A stretch of 64,000 nucleotides of DNA from Setophaga petechia. Taxonomy: Eukaryota; Chordata; Aves; Passeriformes; Parulidae. Position numbers and translations under genes: made by a program. The notes below the pieces were generated by a model that worked only from the letters and a program-made list of their open reading frames with translations, did not search any database and was not told where the DNA came from. Below are positions 12,542 to 26,000 of the stretch, one piece after another. The stretch is taken from the NCBI GenBank assembly GCA_024362935.1, contig JANCRA010000028.1:8800476-8864475 (forward strand). The letters are read 5' to 3'. Each line of letters begins with the position of its first letter. Within the stretch, counting starts at the first letter, position 1.

Positions 12542-15500
12542 GCAGGCTGACACATTCACCTGCATGAAATTGTCCCTCTGCAATTAAACACGATGGGCAT
12601 TCACACCTCAGACCCTCTCCAGTCCCTGCCTGTTAAAACACAGACCTTACTCAACCTGCCAATGCCCTCCAGAGCTCCCCTGGCCATGCACCTCCTCACC
12701 CACAGGGCTGACACCTTCACCTCAGAAGCTGGGCCCGTTTCCAGCTGGAGAGAGACAGAGACTCTCCTCAACTGCTACATTAAAAACGTGGCAGCTAGAA
12801 TTAAATAAGATTGAAGGAGCCTGAAAAGCAAACTGGCTAATGAGCCATATGCAGGCAAGTTGGAGACCTGGAACTGCAGCTGATACTCTTTTACCATCCA
12901 TGAGCAATAGGAAAGCATTACAAGGAACAAGGACATAGATCAGACACGGCAGATGCACAACACCAGCTTCTGGGTTAAATTACTTTCCCATTGACACAAA
13001 CAAGCATTTAAAAGTGTTTTTAAGAGAGGAAAATATTTGGTTTTCACTCATGCTGAAAGGCTATTTTAGGAGGAGGAGGGTGGAAGGAAGGGAGGTACAC
13101 GGCAAAGGGAAGGGTCTTTGTCTTGCAATCAGCCATCTTCCTGTTAGCATCTAGTTTACCTTGGTGCACACTCATTTGTATCCCTGCAGGGGTTATCTCA
13201 ATTAAAAATCAGGGAGTTATTCTAGGGCTCTGATGAAGTTGTAACTCCAGAGCTTTGACTCTTCCAGAATGTACAGTAGGGTCACTAAAACAATGCTGAT
13301 CCACCTGCAACATATATGAAATATATTATTCCCATAATGTAACAAGAATAGAGCTATTTGGATACCACTCCTACTTATGTCATAGCTGTGTCCATAAAAT
13401 GAAGCTGTGCCAGCACAGCCCTCTTGTTAAAGTCTAATTCCTGGTCAGCAGCAGCATAACCAGGCAGAGTTTTTTCATTTTGACAGCTTGCCTCAAATTC
13501 CACAGACTGAAGCACACACAGCATCCCTGAGACGTGTTTCAGCTGCACCCTCACCCCACACCAGCTCGTAGAGCCCAGGGGCTGCCTGTAACACAAAGGC
13601 ATCCTTCTCCCTGCCAGAATGCTACAGGAGACTCTCACCCACTCAGCTCCTCTGAGATCCAATCCCTGCAAGTCCCTGTCAAATCTCCTCTTGACGTAAG
13701 GAACACACAACACAGAGAATTAGGAGCAGCGCAGAAATCTTCGTGACCTACCCAAAATAAAAGCACCAGCAGCCAGGCCACTCAGGGATCTTGGCATATT
13801 GCATCAATAATTAAGAGATGATTTTCTGGATGAAAGATATTCTCAAAGGGGGAAGTTATTTAACACTTATGAAGATGAAATAAAGACTCTGAAAAGAGAA
13901 CAGAGCAACACTCAATCTTTGCAAATTCCACAATGCTCAACGTTTAAAAAGCAGAGAGGAAATCATTAATATTTCCAATTCTTTACATTGCTTAACCTGA
14001 ATCTGTGTTCAACGTTATAATTATGAGTTGCAAATTGTTACCTAGCACTTGTGAGAAAAATAACAAAAAAAAAAAGGGGGTATCCAAGCAACTACATTGT
14101 ACAGCGTGTCTGGATGCAGCAGCATCTGCGTTGGCACTCACAGGCTGCTATTGCATAACCCTGGATTCAAGCAGCAGCACAGCCGGGGAGGCTCTGCTCT
14201 ATTGCAGTGACATATCTAGAACAGAAGTGGCTGGTAGAGCTTTAACAGCAGCAGTTTAGATTCTAGATCAGAACAGGAATTGGCAGCAAAGTCCCTTCAC
14301 CTCTAGCCTCCATTTGGGTAAGGAAAAACCCCTGAGTGTTTCAGGCAAAACTTCAAAAGGAATTGCTGGGACAGCTTTCTGTGCATGCAGGACACAAAGC
14401 AGGGTCTGTGGAGAGCAGAGGGAAAGGAACGCCTGGAGATATTCCCTGGCAAGACACTGCAGAGAGAATCACAAGGTACAGAGCGTTCTCCTTGCTCACA
14501 TCCGCCATCCCCGGGGCGCACAGCAGCCTCCCAGCTGCCCCACTTCTGCCACGGGACTACTGCTGCTACAACTGGGACATAATGCTTGTAAACTGCTCAC
14601 ATTCCCTCACTTCTTCACAAAATGCACCCAGGTATTAGTCTCATGTGGTTGGAATTAAAACCAGAGCAATTTTCTTGCCTGACCCAAGCTGGTTGAGAGG
14701 CTCTCACACGCTATTCCTCTGCAGTAGGGTTCTGCCTACACTCTTCCAGCACTCCATGCCTACAGCAACTGGAGATCCAAGGGTATTGGGAGTTTCTGAG
14801 GGACCAAAAGCAAGGCAGCAAATATAACACCTCCTCAACAAAGGCTGAAGGGAAAAAAAAGAAAAAGGAAAATGAAGCTAGGGAGTAGAACAGGGTTTTC
14901 TGGATGAGTCAAATACTAGCAGAACAATGTTGCATAACGAGTGCCCCTTGACTTTTGTTATTTCTCCCAGCCAGCTCCTCCAAAAATCTATTTGTTATTG
15001 TTTATTTGGGTATCAGTCCAAATTGCTGTGGGAGGAGAGGATATGCTGTCAAGCTATTAATTCTAGCACTGTAGTCATTTAGCACTCTCCCACTATTAAC
15101 GAATCAGTGTCCTGTTTACTGCAACATTCTCTAGAGCCAGCCTGAAAGTTAAATACAAAACCAGATGTTAATTAGCCTCTTGCAAAAGCGACTCCAGCAC
15201 TGTTTCTCCTCAGCCAGGATGAATTCTGCCTTTGCTTATTTACCCACTGCTCTGTCCAGAGCAGCAGCGCCGTGTCACGTCTCTCTGGAGCAGGCAGGAG
15301 CCGGGGAAGCAGGAGCCCAGCAAGCAGCACACAGCTGGGAGCATCACTCTTGAAATTCAAGCCTCTGTGAAACATTATATTGTAATAAAGGCCAGGCTGT
15401 GTCAAAAACCAGGAGCGACTGTGGCCACCATCCATCCTCCCATTCTTCCAGGACAGAAGTCACTTTTCTACACGAGTGCATCAGTAACAGGAGAAAAGAT

Positions 15501-18500
15501 GTACTCAAGCAGAATGCAGGGTAATGTTTGGTTATTTCCTCCTCTCAGGAAGGGAGAACCACTGGCAGCAGGTACAGCTTGACCTGTCAAAGGGACACAC
15601 TTCCATATAGCCACCTGCCCTCACTCTGTGCCAAACCTTGCTGATCCCTGGGGCAGGAATGTTGGAGGCAGAAGCCCACTGTCCAGAACAGCCTTTAACA
15701 CAAACATGGTGCCAAAGGCAAAGGAACCACATTAGTCTTGGCACAAGGCTGGATTTGCCTGACCCCAGGAAGTTCAATGGATGTATCAGATTTGCAGCCC
15801 TGTGGTACTTGTCTGTATAATCCCAGCCTCCTTTGTGCCATCTGTTTCCCCTTCGGCAGACTGGCCATTAGAGACTCAATGCTAAAACTCGTGTCTCCTT
15901 AGTAACAGGTTTTTGTTGATCTCCCCCGCGCCTCCAAATCTTTCTATCAATCCGGTAATCTAGCAGGATTTTCCCTGCAGGGGATACATAACAGCATCAG
16001 TGGAAAAAAAATATATATGGGACAACAGAAACACTTTAAAGGCAAGGGTAGGAGGTGTAAAAGGGGTGTGCATGAAGCTACAAGAGTTACAAGTCTATGG
16101 AAACCAGATGTTCTCATTATATTGGAGCAAGCCACCAACAAACCTTCCCAATGCCAGGTTTAAGATCTCATCTGAGCACTCAGTCCTTTACCAGTTTTTT
16201 TCTTAGAGCTGCCAATTGTAAACAATTTCCCATCAATACACAAGTCTTCAGAGAAAACATTTTACACAAACCCCACATCCTTAAGACCATCCTCTCCAAG
16301 ATCTCAAAGGTAAAAACACTGCCAATCTCAATGCAGTGCAGGTAAGAAAGGACTGTATTCCCTGTCCATAGAGACTGGCTCTCTTACCACAGATTTTAAG
16401 TCACTGATTGCTGGCTGCTTTTGGTTCCTTAATCCCTAAATCCCCACACTCTCTTCTTGAGGTTAATCCAGTTAAAACTCTCCTTTCCCTTTGGCTAGTG
16501 CCTTGCATAAATAACCACCTGAAGAGCAGAACTGCAGAAGCCAATGCTCAGAGTATGGCACTTCCCAGAACTCTGTCCCACTGCAAAAGACAGCGTAAAG
16601 TTCTTGTTGCTGCCTATGCCAGAAAAGGAAATCAAGATTAGCTAGGTAAGGGCAAAAGGCACTCCTTATGGATTGCTTAAATCAGCAGGAATCAATCATT
16701 CAGTCCAATCCAAATCCTCTAGTTGCTTTCTGCCTTAAGATAACTAGAAACAGGTTTATGTTATACTAAGATAAAGCAGCCTTAAACCAGAGTAAGCCCT
16801 TATGTGAAAACCTCTCCTTTTTGGGAGGAAAGGAGAACTTGCCTTTGAGGTCAGCTCTAAATGAGCTACAATTACAGCCATATAGGCCATATGGGATTTG
16901 GAAAAGCAACACAGATCAGTGAAAGAAAATCACCTCTGTAGACTCTGCCTGGCTGGTCTGGCACTGAGCCCGTGGGCAGGAGAGTTGAAAGCAGCACTAG
17001 GACAGGAAGCCAGCCCTCACCCTCAGCCTGCCAGGAGAGGCCAGTGCCATCCACAGTCCGGCACATGCACACCATGAGGACGGTCTCACTACGCACAAAA
17101 CATCAACAGTCTAACCCAGCAAAAAACAAAACACACCCAGGGAGGGCACAGAGGACTTTGACTCCTATAGTGCAGAGAAAGCCAGGACAAGTGGGTGAAT
17201 GAAAGTGTGCCCTTTTCTGACAGGTGAGACCCTACCCACTTCCAGTGGCACTTGTTCCCTGGGAGAGAGCCCTACATGGCACCATCCTGTGGGCCGGCAG
17301 CAAGTGGGTGTGCAAGAGAAGTCCTCAAGCTGGGACAGGTTTTAGGTCAGTGACACAAGTGACCACATGGATCTTGCCCTTGCAGGCCCCATGTGTATCT
17401 GTGTGTCTTACTCTCACTGTGAAGCTGGGCCAGATGCTCTGGGGCAGCAGGCCCTGCCTGTCAGAGACAACACGCTGCACAGGGGCTCCCTGGTGCATGC
17501 CAAGATCTCCAGGGCATGCACTGGAGCCAGGACTCAGACCATAAGCTCTTTGTGTTCCTGGTCATTCACGACCAAGAGAAAGAGAAATCTGGTTTTGAGG
17601 ACTGTTTATCAGCCTAGTGCTTCCAAGATCCTCAGTCTCGAGAGCAGAGAAAATGAACAGCCCCCTCAGCTTGCTGCCTAACCAAAGGGACAGCAAGCAG
17701 GGCATGCATTCTGCCTCCCAGGGTAGAGCAGTCACACTGAGTGAGGAGTGTGGGGTAGGAGGACAAAGCAAGGAGCCTGCACAGCTCTGCAGTGCAGCAC
17801 GTTTCCAGCTCCATTCACGCGGATACGGAAAGCCGCCGCTCAGTCTCTGGTGCATATTTAAATGCTCATTCTGAATGGCCAATTAGTCAGAAGTGGAATG
17901 TTTCTGCATTCACGGAGGAGCTATTTTAAGATTACATTATGCTCTCTGCTTCCATTAATAGGTACAAATAAAAAAAAGGAAAGGCGTTACACCCAGCAAT
18001 GCATTTGTCTCAGACTTGAGTGCTGCATGTCCAAAATCCCAGCGCCAGCACAGGAAAGTTGATGAGTTCTGTTACTGACGGGCCACATTCCTCTTCACGG
18101 CTCCAGAGATCACCCAGTCATCAGGCTTGCCAAATCTTGATGGAACAAGTCAAATCTCTGTGTTCACTGGCCACCTCTGCTGCAGGCCTGTCAACCTGCA
18201 TCTTCTAGAGCTGTGTTAAACCTCCGTGGAAGTCACCACACTGGAAGAAGTTAAACCAGACCAGAGCAGCATCTCACGTGTCCTGCAGCTCCGGAGGAGG
18301 CTGACCCAGATACTCTCATTCCAGACACCACTTTCCCTGCTTGTGTTGCTCCCCAGGGCTGCCTTCACTCAGCCATAACCAGTGCACATCTACACCCCTC
18401 CAGTCCCTCTGGATCCCCTTCCAGGGCCGGGAGGACCACAGATATTTGACAAGCTGAAAGTTCACAGAAACTCATTTTGGAGTAAATAGAGAACTCTCAG

Positions 18501-19489
18501 GTTCTTTAAGCTAACAAAACTCAAATCACTAAATGCTGTTGAGCTTTCATGAAAAACAAAGGCAGTTTTAGGAAGAACACATATTTATGTTTGGCCAAGA
18601 CCAACCCCTCCCAATCTCTCCTGCATGTGTTAGGAATGCAGCTGTATCCATAACATCCACACACAATCATCCATCAACTCCCACATCCAGATTTGTTTCT
18701 TCCACCCTCTCCAAGCTTGGACTGTGATATCAGGGTTTGATCAGTGTGGTTTTCTGAGGAGGGGGACTGGAGGAGTTGAGAAGGGAAGCATGGATACAAG
18801 CATTTTGCCAAACATGTCACAGAAGTTCCATGCCAATGCCACAACCGACATTATTTTAATTCCAAAAAATCAATAATCTTAACACGGGACAGATTGACTA
18901 GAGTCAGTTTTCTATCAAAGGTTTTGCTTCCACTAACAGGTTTATTCAGATAATTTTGAAGATCAAAACCACAGAATCCAACAGGTACAGGTATAATAAA
19001 TCTCATTAAAACCAGAGCAGGTCATCCCTCTGATGAACTTAAGCTGTAGATCCTTCTAATACTCTTGAAGCTTGGGTGACCAGCCAAACGAGGATTCCCT
19101 CAGCTCACAAATCCACATCTTCTGAGCCAAGTGGAAATACTGTATGAGCTAAGGAAAACAGAGTTTTGTGTGTGGGTTGGGTTTTTTTTTAAATAATGTG
19201 AAGAGCAAGCAAAAAAGTCTCAAATTATGCAGCAAAAATAAGAGAGTCAGAGCTGAAAATAAAATCCAACTTGGAGGAAAAAAGGTGATATAAAAACATT
19301 GTATTAAACCAATGTTACTTTGATGTTGGATTCAAATCTAAAGAAATGCTTAGCCCACGCAGACATAAAAACTACAAAAAAACCTCATAGTATGGGAACT
19401 GTATAAGGTACAGCTCTGCTGAAATATGATTTACACAAATGCAGAGGGGAAAATGCAGAGGATTCAACAGCAGTAGCAGCACATATACA

Positions 19490-19520
19490 TTAATGTATGT
19501 GTATGTATGTGTATATATAA
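19490..19520. repeat. Imperfect TATG/TA-rich microsatellite
   Basis: TG-, TATG- and TA-rich alternating sequence (ATGTATGTGTATGTATGTG then TATATA), a short degenerate simple repeat. Confidence 0.7.
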
Positions 19521-22500
19521 ATGAAAACCAGCATGACATGATGTCAGGAAAATAAACAGGATGCCCAATGCTGGAAAGTGCTGCTTAAAACAAACCAAAC
19601 CCAAACCCTGTGAGTCCTCAGTCCTGGGAGGGCTCTGTTTCCACTGGACACAGATATCACAGGCAGGCAGTGGGACAAGGAGCTGGAGACTCACTGATAG
19701 CATTTTTAATGCTCCAAAACTTTGGCCATCGTGGAGAAACCAAAAATTCTTGGCACAGATGCAGTAATTTCAACTTTGTTCATTTTACTGCAGTAATAAA
19801 GATATTGCTTTACAGATGCCACAGTTGATATATGCAAAAAATGTGGATCAGAAAGACAGTTTCTAACTTTCTCAGTTAAGGCACACCCACCCACCAAGGA
19901 TTAAAAAAATCTTTTCTCCCAAGATGTCAAGGTATTTCTTTTACCAAAGCATTGGGTTTTCCTGGCTTTTAACAAGGCTAGTAAGAGAAAAACTCAGCTT
20001 TTAATGCAGAAAACACTTCTGTGAAACTATGGAAGAGGCAGAAAATCCTGGGCTGCATTTAACTAGGGAACAAGGTCACAAATTAAGCAGTCTGAGAATT
20101 TCTGGTAGCTTAGCCCTGAATCAGTCCCCCCCTCACCCTTTTTTATTTTTTTCTCCCAACCCCCTCCACTACTTAGCTCAAAATGCAAGACCAACAAGAA
20201 CACATGATACAGCCTGCATTGGTACAGGCAAGTACATGGCTAAGTCACAGGAGCACATTCTTGAGAGCTCATAAACCATCACATGACAAACATCACAAGA
20301 AGTCAATTTACTAAACTCAATTTAAACTTGAAGAAGTTAATAATAATAAAAGCCGCAATGGGAATGTCTCTTAGAGAAGGAGAGGCTGCACTTGAAAAGG
20401 CAGCAACAAACAACAAAGCCAAGATCAGTTCTCATGTTATTTGAAACTTTTGATTTCTAGTGCTACACATGCAAGCCAGTATTGCTTACAAGTCCCTGAT
20501 AAATACTTGTAGTTACACAGCTTACAGCAAAAGCTGACCAGCAGCCAGTGAAGATCTTATCAATAAGCCTCTCACAAACATACAAATATTGAATTTTATT
20601 GCAAGCACTTGAGCTAAATCTTTCCTGATTCTGCATGTCTGAAAAGCAGCAGCCTGTTCATTTGCTGTAAAGCTGGTAGGTATGAGTGACTTCTTTTTCA
20701 ACAGGAGGACATGCAAGGCACAATCCTCCTTAGCTGTCACAAAGTATTGACAGATATTCAGAACACACACAAGCTCTGCTTCCAGCTCCAAGCAGACAAA
20801 GGGAAATAAAAGCAGAACTGCCTCTTACCAAGATGCTATTGTACAAACTGATGTTCATGCTTTACCTGCATTGATTTCTGCACCAGGACAAAGGAATTTG
20901 TTTTTTAATTACAAGAACCATTTTCATTGGAAAAGTCTCAGAGCTATATGAACACTTTATCCTGACAATTTAATTAGGGATTGGTCCAATTCTAGTGCTC
21001 AGCATCCAGGGATCCTGAAGGCTCTTAACTGTTTAAAGAGGTTGCAGTGATCTGCAGGCCTCCATCAAACAGATCACTGTAGACTCATCCTTGGGATTAA
21101 GTCATCTCTATTTGTGAGCCCTTATGTGATGATCTGTTACAGAGCGTAAGTACTGCATGAAAGCCTCTTCAAGGCCTTCACCACCATCTGTGAATTACAT
21201 TATTAACAATGGTATGAACTTCCTAAGAGCATCTGGTTCTCTCCCCACCCCCTTCTCAGATCACTGGGAAGAGCTCTTCAGTATCAAAACAGGCACAGGC
21301 AAAGCTGTTTTCCTCTTCTCCATGCTTCCCTACCTCCTCCCACCCTTCAGCAGCAGAGGATAGATGGGGCTCAGCTCTCCATTTCCATGCCCTGCGTGTT
21401 TTCTGCACAGCCCTTGTTATTGTTAAATAAGGATGGACAAAAACAACTCCACGATGGGTGTACCACAGGCATTTTACTGGGAAAAGAGGAAGTTTATTTC
21501 ATCATTTTGCAGAGGCAGCATCTGAAGTATGCTAAGAACCGTGCTGAGGCACAACGGGGACTGCACAGTCCCACCCCAGGACTCGTTTCCCACCAGCACA
21601 ATTCCTGACATTAACCAAAACCAGGCAGCAGCCACTCAGCCAGCTTCAACAGTGACTGCTGTAGCAGTAACTTTCTAGATGCAAACAAGTATTTTGTCAT
21701 CCCAGTTCTTCTCCCACCAAGGATGTTTTAGTAGTTGATTCTGAAATCATGCCAGCTTCTTGTAAACAAGGAGGAGGAAGAAGCAGCATCGCCTGGGACA
21801 CTGGAGCACTCTCCACTGAACTTTGCACAGAGTTCACATCAAACAGCCTCCTTGGCTGCTCTGAAGGATCATTTACTCTTGCAGGAATGGAGCCTTCCTA
21901 TCTTGTTTTCTACTGCTTGTTCTTCAAACCCAGCTTCTCCTCTTGCTCTCTAAGTAAGGCTTCTCATTGCCTCGACTCTCTGTGCTCATCAGCAGCCGTT
22001 TTTCCACTCTGTTTTGCACAATACCATTCTTCAGTTGCACAACAGTTTGCAATTCAGGCATCATTACAGCCCTGTAACACACAGCATCTTCCTCTGTCTT
22101 AAGTTAGCAGCAGTGCTTCTTGAAAGAAAAGAGCAACATTATGGGCAGCTCCATGAAGACTTGTATTCAGAGGGAGACAGAATCCAAAACTAACAATCCT
22201 GCAATGTGCAGTAACAGGCAGAAAATACTGGGTGGAGGGAGGAAGACAAAACTGTTTCTGCACAAATGCACATGAACCCTTCTAACAAAATGTTTCTCTT
22301 ATGTTCATGTTTCAAATAAATAATCAGACACATGTTGATGTGCTTGGACAGTTGCATCTAGGATGTGCTGCTACTGTAATTAAAGGAAAATACAAAATTT
22401 CTCAAGTTTATAAAATAATAGGCAAGCATTTGGGGTCACCATGAGTCCAGTGTTGCCTGAATCCAGGCCCTTTGTGTGGGCTGTGAGAGGAAGTCTCAGC

Positions 22501-25500
22501 TACTGCAGCTGACCTCAAGCTACAGGAGGGGAGGAAGCCTTCAGGGTTGTTCTGCCAGGGTTTAATCTCATTATGGTCACTCAGCTTTGGCATCAGGCAG
22601 GTCAAGATGAAGATGGACCACTACCCAAACTTCTGGGAAAGCACAGGGCTGTGTTTTCACACAGCCATTAAAAAAAGTCAAGGGAGCCACAAGAAAATTA
22701 AGCAAGTTTTATGAGTGGCTTTAAACGGATTGCTTGACAACAGAATCTTGTCTTATTCCCTGCAGCTTATTGGGAGGGATGCAGGGAGAAGAAAAGTCAA
22801 GAAACTGCCAAGTGTTAGAGCAAATTAGTGGCAATTAGAGATAGGCTCTGCCAAGCCCAGGTCCCAGCATACAGTGGGAGCATCCTATCAACAGGATCTT
22901 TATAACACTGGTATCTGGAACAGCAGCAACTAAAATTGGAATGAATTCCCATCTTTCAAATACTATGTACAGGTGATCATGTAATCAAATTAATTAATAT
23001 TTTGCTAAATCAGTGCATTGAATATTACCCGATGAGCTCATTTTTGGAGGCAGTTCAACGCCTCACTTCTAGGACTGATGTCAGTGTCACATGCTTGGAG
23101 AGGATCAGTCTGCAGCTGGATATTTTAAAGCCTTCTATTAGGAGCATAGAGAAGTCAGCGGATTTCAACAGCATCAACCAATGAATTTTTGTTTTATCAC
23201 AACAATTTAGTCACCAGACCCCACTGTCAATATCTCTGTGAGAATATCAGGCCATTTCAGGCACTTCAAATCACCAGACGGAAACTGAAGAGCGCAGCAA
23301 CTGAGTTGCTCCAACAGAGAAAGTTGTGTTTCAACAGGAAAGGAAATCAACAGAAAGACAAGGAAACAGGAAACTCCAATTCTGACTGGCTCCTGATAAA
23401 ATAATTAACCTTTGAGAAACTAAACTCAGCAGCTGTAAAAATACATAAACAAACAAACAGTAGCAAAGCAAAGGGTGTTGAGCATCAGCAGCACAAATGC
23501 TCCAGGCAGCAACATTCAACCCTGAGTTCAAATCCCATTCACTCACAGACCAACTGTGATGTCATCCTTTATTCTGACATAATGCAGGATGTCACTGAAG
23601 TTCAGTGGCAAGTGTTCATGCAGGATCTGTGAAGTCTCCGCACTTTGATGCTCGCTGCTTGCACTTTGTACCAACAAGCAGGAACAGATTTGCATTACAC
23701 AAATAAGCCGTGTCTTTATTGTGCAACTGCATGCGACTTTTTTGGAGGAAAACAATGCTCAAATACAAGGAGTGCTGTGTGCATCAGGCTGCAGAGTGGG
23801 TGGCAGTGATGTTGTCAGAAAGCACCGCTTACCTCCACACCCATTGACTTCAGCAGAAGGCTACATACGAAAAGTCTCTGAAGATGAAGCTCAAGTGTTC
23901 CCTAACCCATGGCGCTGTCCATACACTATACTTAAGAAAGAGACAAAACAAAAACCACAGAAGTGAAGCAGCATGAAATTGCAGGGTTTGGGTTTTTAGT
24001 TTTTAAAGACTCTTGCAGTCCTGGTTCCAGTTAAGAAACCCAACTGTAAACCCATCAGTTGTGAGCCAGCCCTTCCCCACACTGCCTGAGCTTTTGCCAT
24101 GTCTGGGGTGTAGGATGAGAACCATGGTGTTTATTGCATGCTTAGAGTGCTCCCAGAAGACCTTGGATGAAGATGTGTTAAAGCTTCACAGTCAGCTCAG
24201 CTGTTAGATTGTTCAGTGAGACTGCCTAGGTCAGGCAGGGGCTGTACCAAACCCCACTGCCCTACATGCAGCACAGGACATGGCCTGTTCTAAAGGTCTC
24301 TGGGAGCTTTTGTCCACAAAGTTCACAAACTCTGCATGGACAGATCAGTTCACCCTCACCCAGGCTACTGATTTAATTTGTAATAGTTTTAAAAACAGGA
24401 GAGTCAAAGGCAGGAAGCCCTAAACCTCCATGAACATGAAGCCCCATCCACAGGACTGCAGAGCAAGGAGCAGCTCAGGTCCCTCCAGAGGAGCTGGCAG
24501 AGACAGATATTTGAACTTCAGCATGTGATAGACCCTCCTTGCACTCTGTGAACTTATGGGAGGATAAATATGTTTGGTGCTCAGGCTGCAGATGGGGTCA
24601 GGGAAGGTTTCTATAACCAAGACAAACTCCCAGTATTCCTAGCAGTTAACTCCAGAGGCATGAGACGATTTTCAGATTGCAGCTTTTATCCTGGTCACAG
24701 AAAGACAAGACTAAAGGAAATAACAAGATCCTTACATGTCCAAGCTCTCATTTAGCTGCTTGTGGTTCAGCAAAACATTCCCTCTCATTTTAAGATGAGG
24801 CTTATAAATTCAGTGTACCCCAAAGATTTCAAAGTGAGCAGAATGCATCCTTCATTCCAAACTAACCCAGTCAGAATTCCTCCATACAGAATTCCATTAC
24901 TTTCCAGAGGTTTGAAGCTATTTGGCAGTTGTATGACACTCGGACCAGCCTGCACATTTCTCTTTCTCTCTTTTTTTTTAATTTTAATTTTAGACTTAAT
25001 GTAGCATGTACTCTCAGAAAGGTTTACAATGCAGCCTTTTGTAGTTAACTTGCTCCAAGCTGGGCCACTGCCAGGTTGTTATCAATGACATTTTAAGGCA
25101 GATGAATGAAGTTCTTATTACAGTGACAAGCAGAATTGTGATATGGCACATGCATACACTGAAAGAAGAGAGCTTGCTATTAGTTTGTCAGGTTAATAAA
25201 TAAATAGCGATTTCATGAATAAAAGCCTTTTATTAGGAAACAAATGAACAAAATTAATATTTATAAAGCTTTAGTGGTTTAGAGCACCCTTTAAAATAAG
25301 ATTATTCATTTCAGTCACAGTCACCATCATGGATTAGAGATTCTTGAACACAGCTTCCCCTCCTAATTCTCTTATCGTAGCAGTGCAAGGCAGAAAGCAA
25401 AGCTCTGCCTTCTGAACTGCTCAGGCCAGACTCAGTTTGAGATTGGCAATACTGAAGGCCCACGACAGCAAACATTTCTGTTACATCTTCAGGACTGCAG

Positions 25501-25964
25501 CTACAGACTGCACCTGTTGGAAGAACTGTTGGTTCCTTATCACAGCAGGAAATTCTCACGTTTTACACAGCGTGCTTCCACACCACACAGAGCACTGAAC
25601 CTGTGCCAAGCCACAAGGAGCAAGGCTGCACGTTAGACAAACTACCAGCACTCAGCCAGGAAATCGCTCCCGTCTGCCCCCAGAAGAGAATCTGCACCCA
25701 AACCCTGCTGGGATCTCTCACCCCTCAGGGTTCTTCAGCATCTCCCACAGCACATGCAGAGAATGCTCACCACCAAAGTGAAGTTTAAGGAGGGTGGAGT
25801 ACGTCCAGGATGTTCCACTCAGCAAGTAAATTAAATTCTGACACAGACTGCTTCTCACCTAAAGCTGTGTCTGTCTTGTACTCCCTTCAGCTCAAGGCAT
25901 TCTGTGCTCACCTGTCCTAAAATCAAACTTGCAAGTTTAAATTTTAAACAAGCTGAGTAATTTT

Positions 25965-26000
25965 GGGTTGGGTTTTGTGGGGCTGTTTGTAGGGAGGGGG
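25965..26000 (+). other. G-quadruplex-like G/T-rich tract
   Basis: The G runs GGG, GGG, GGGG and GGG (followed by a further GGGGG) are separated by loops of 2, 6 and 9 nt. The tract lies inside a longer G/T-rich low-complexity stretch (25.96-26.04 kb). It fits the relaxed G4 pattern on the plus strand; the SSH2 pre-mRNA would carry the C-rich complement. Confidence 0.5.

Noticed and set aside
13068..13094. Polypurine GGA-rich tract as a G-quadruplex
   Set aside because: Most runs are only GG, so it does not meet a usual G4 pattern.
18241..18441. Possible CR1 5'-ward remnant
   Set aside because: A few phrases resemble CR1 (CACATCTACAC, TCCCTCTGGAT), but their order and spacing do not hold over a useful length.
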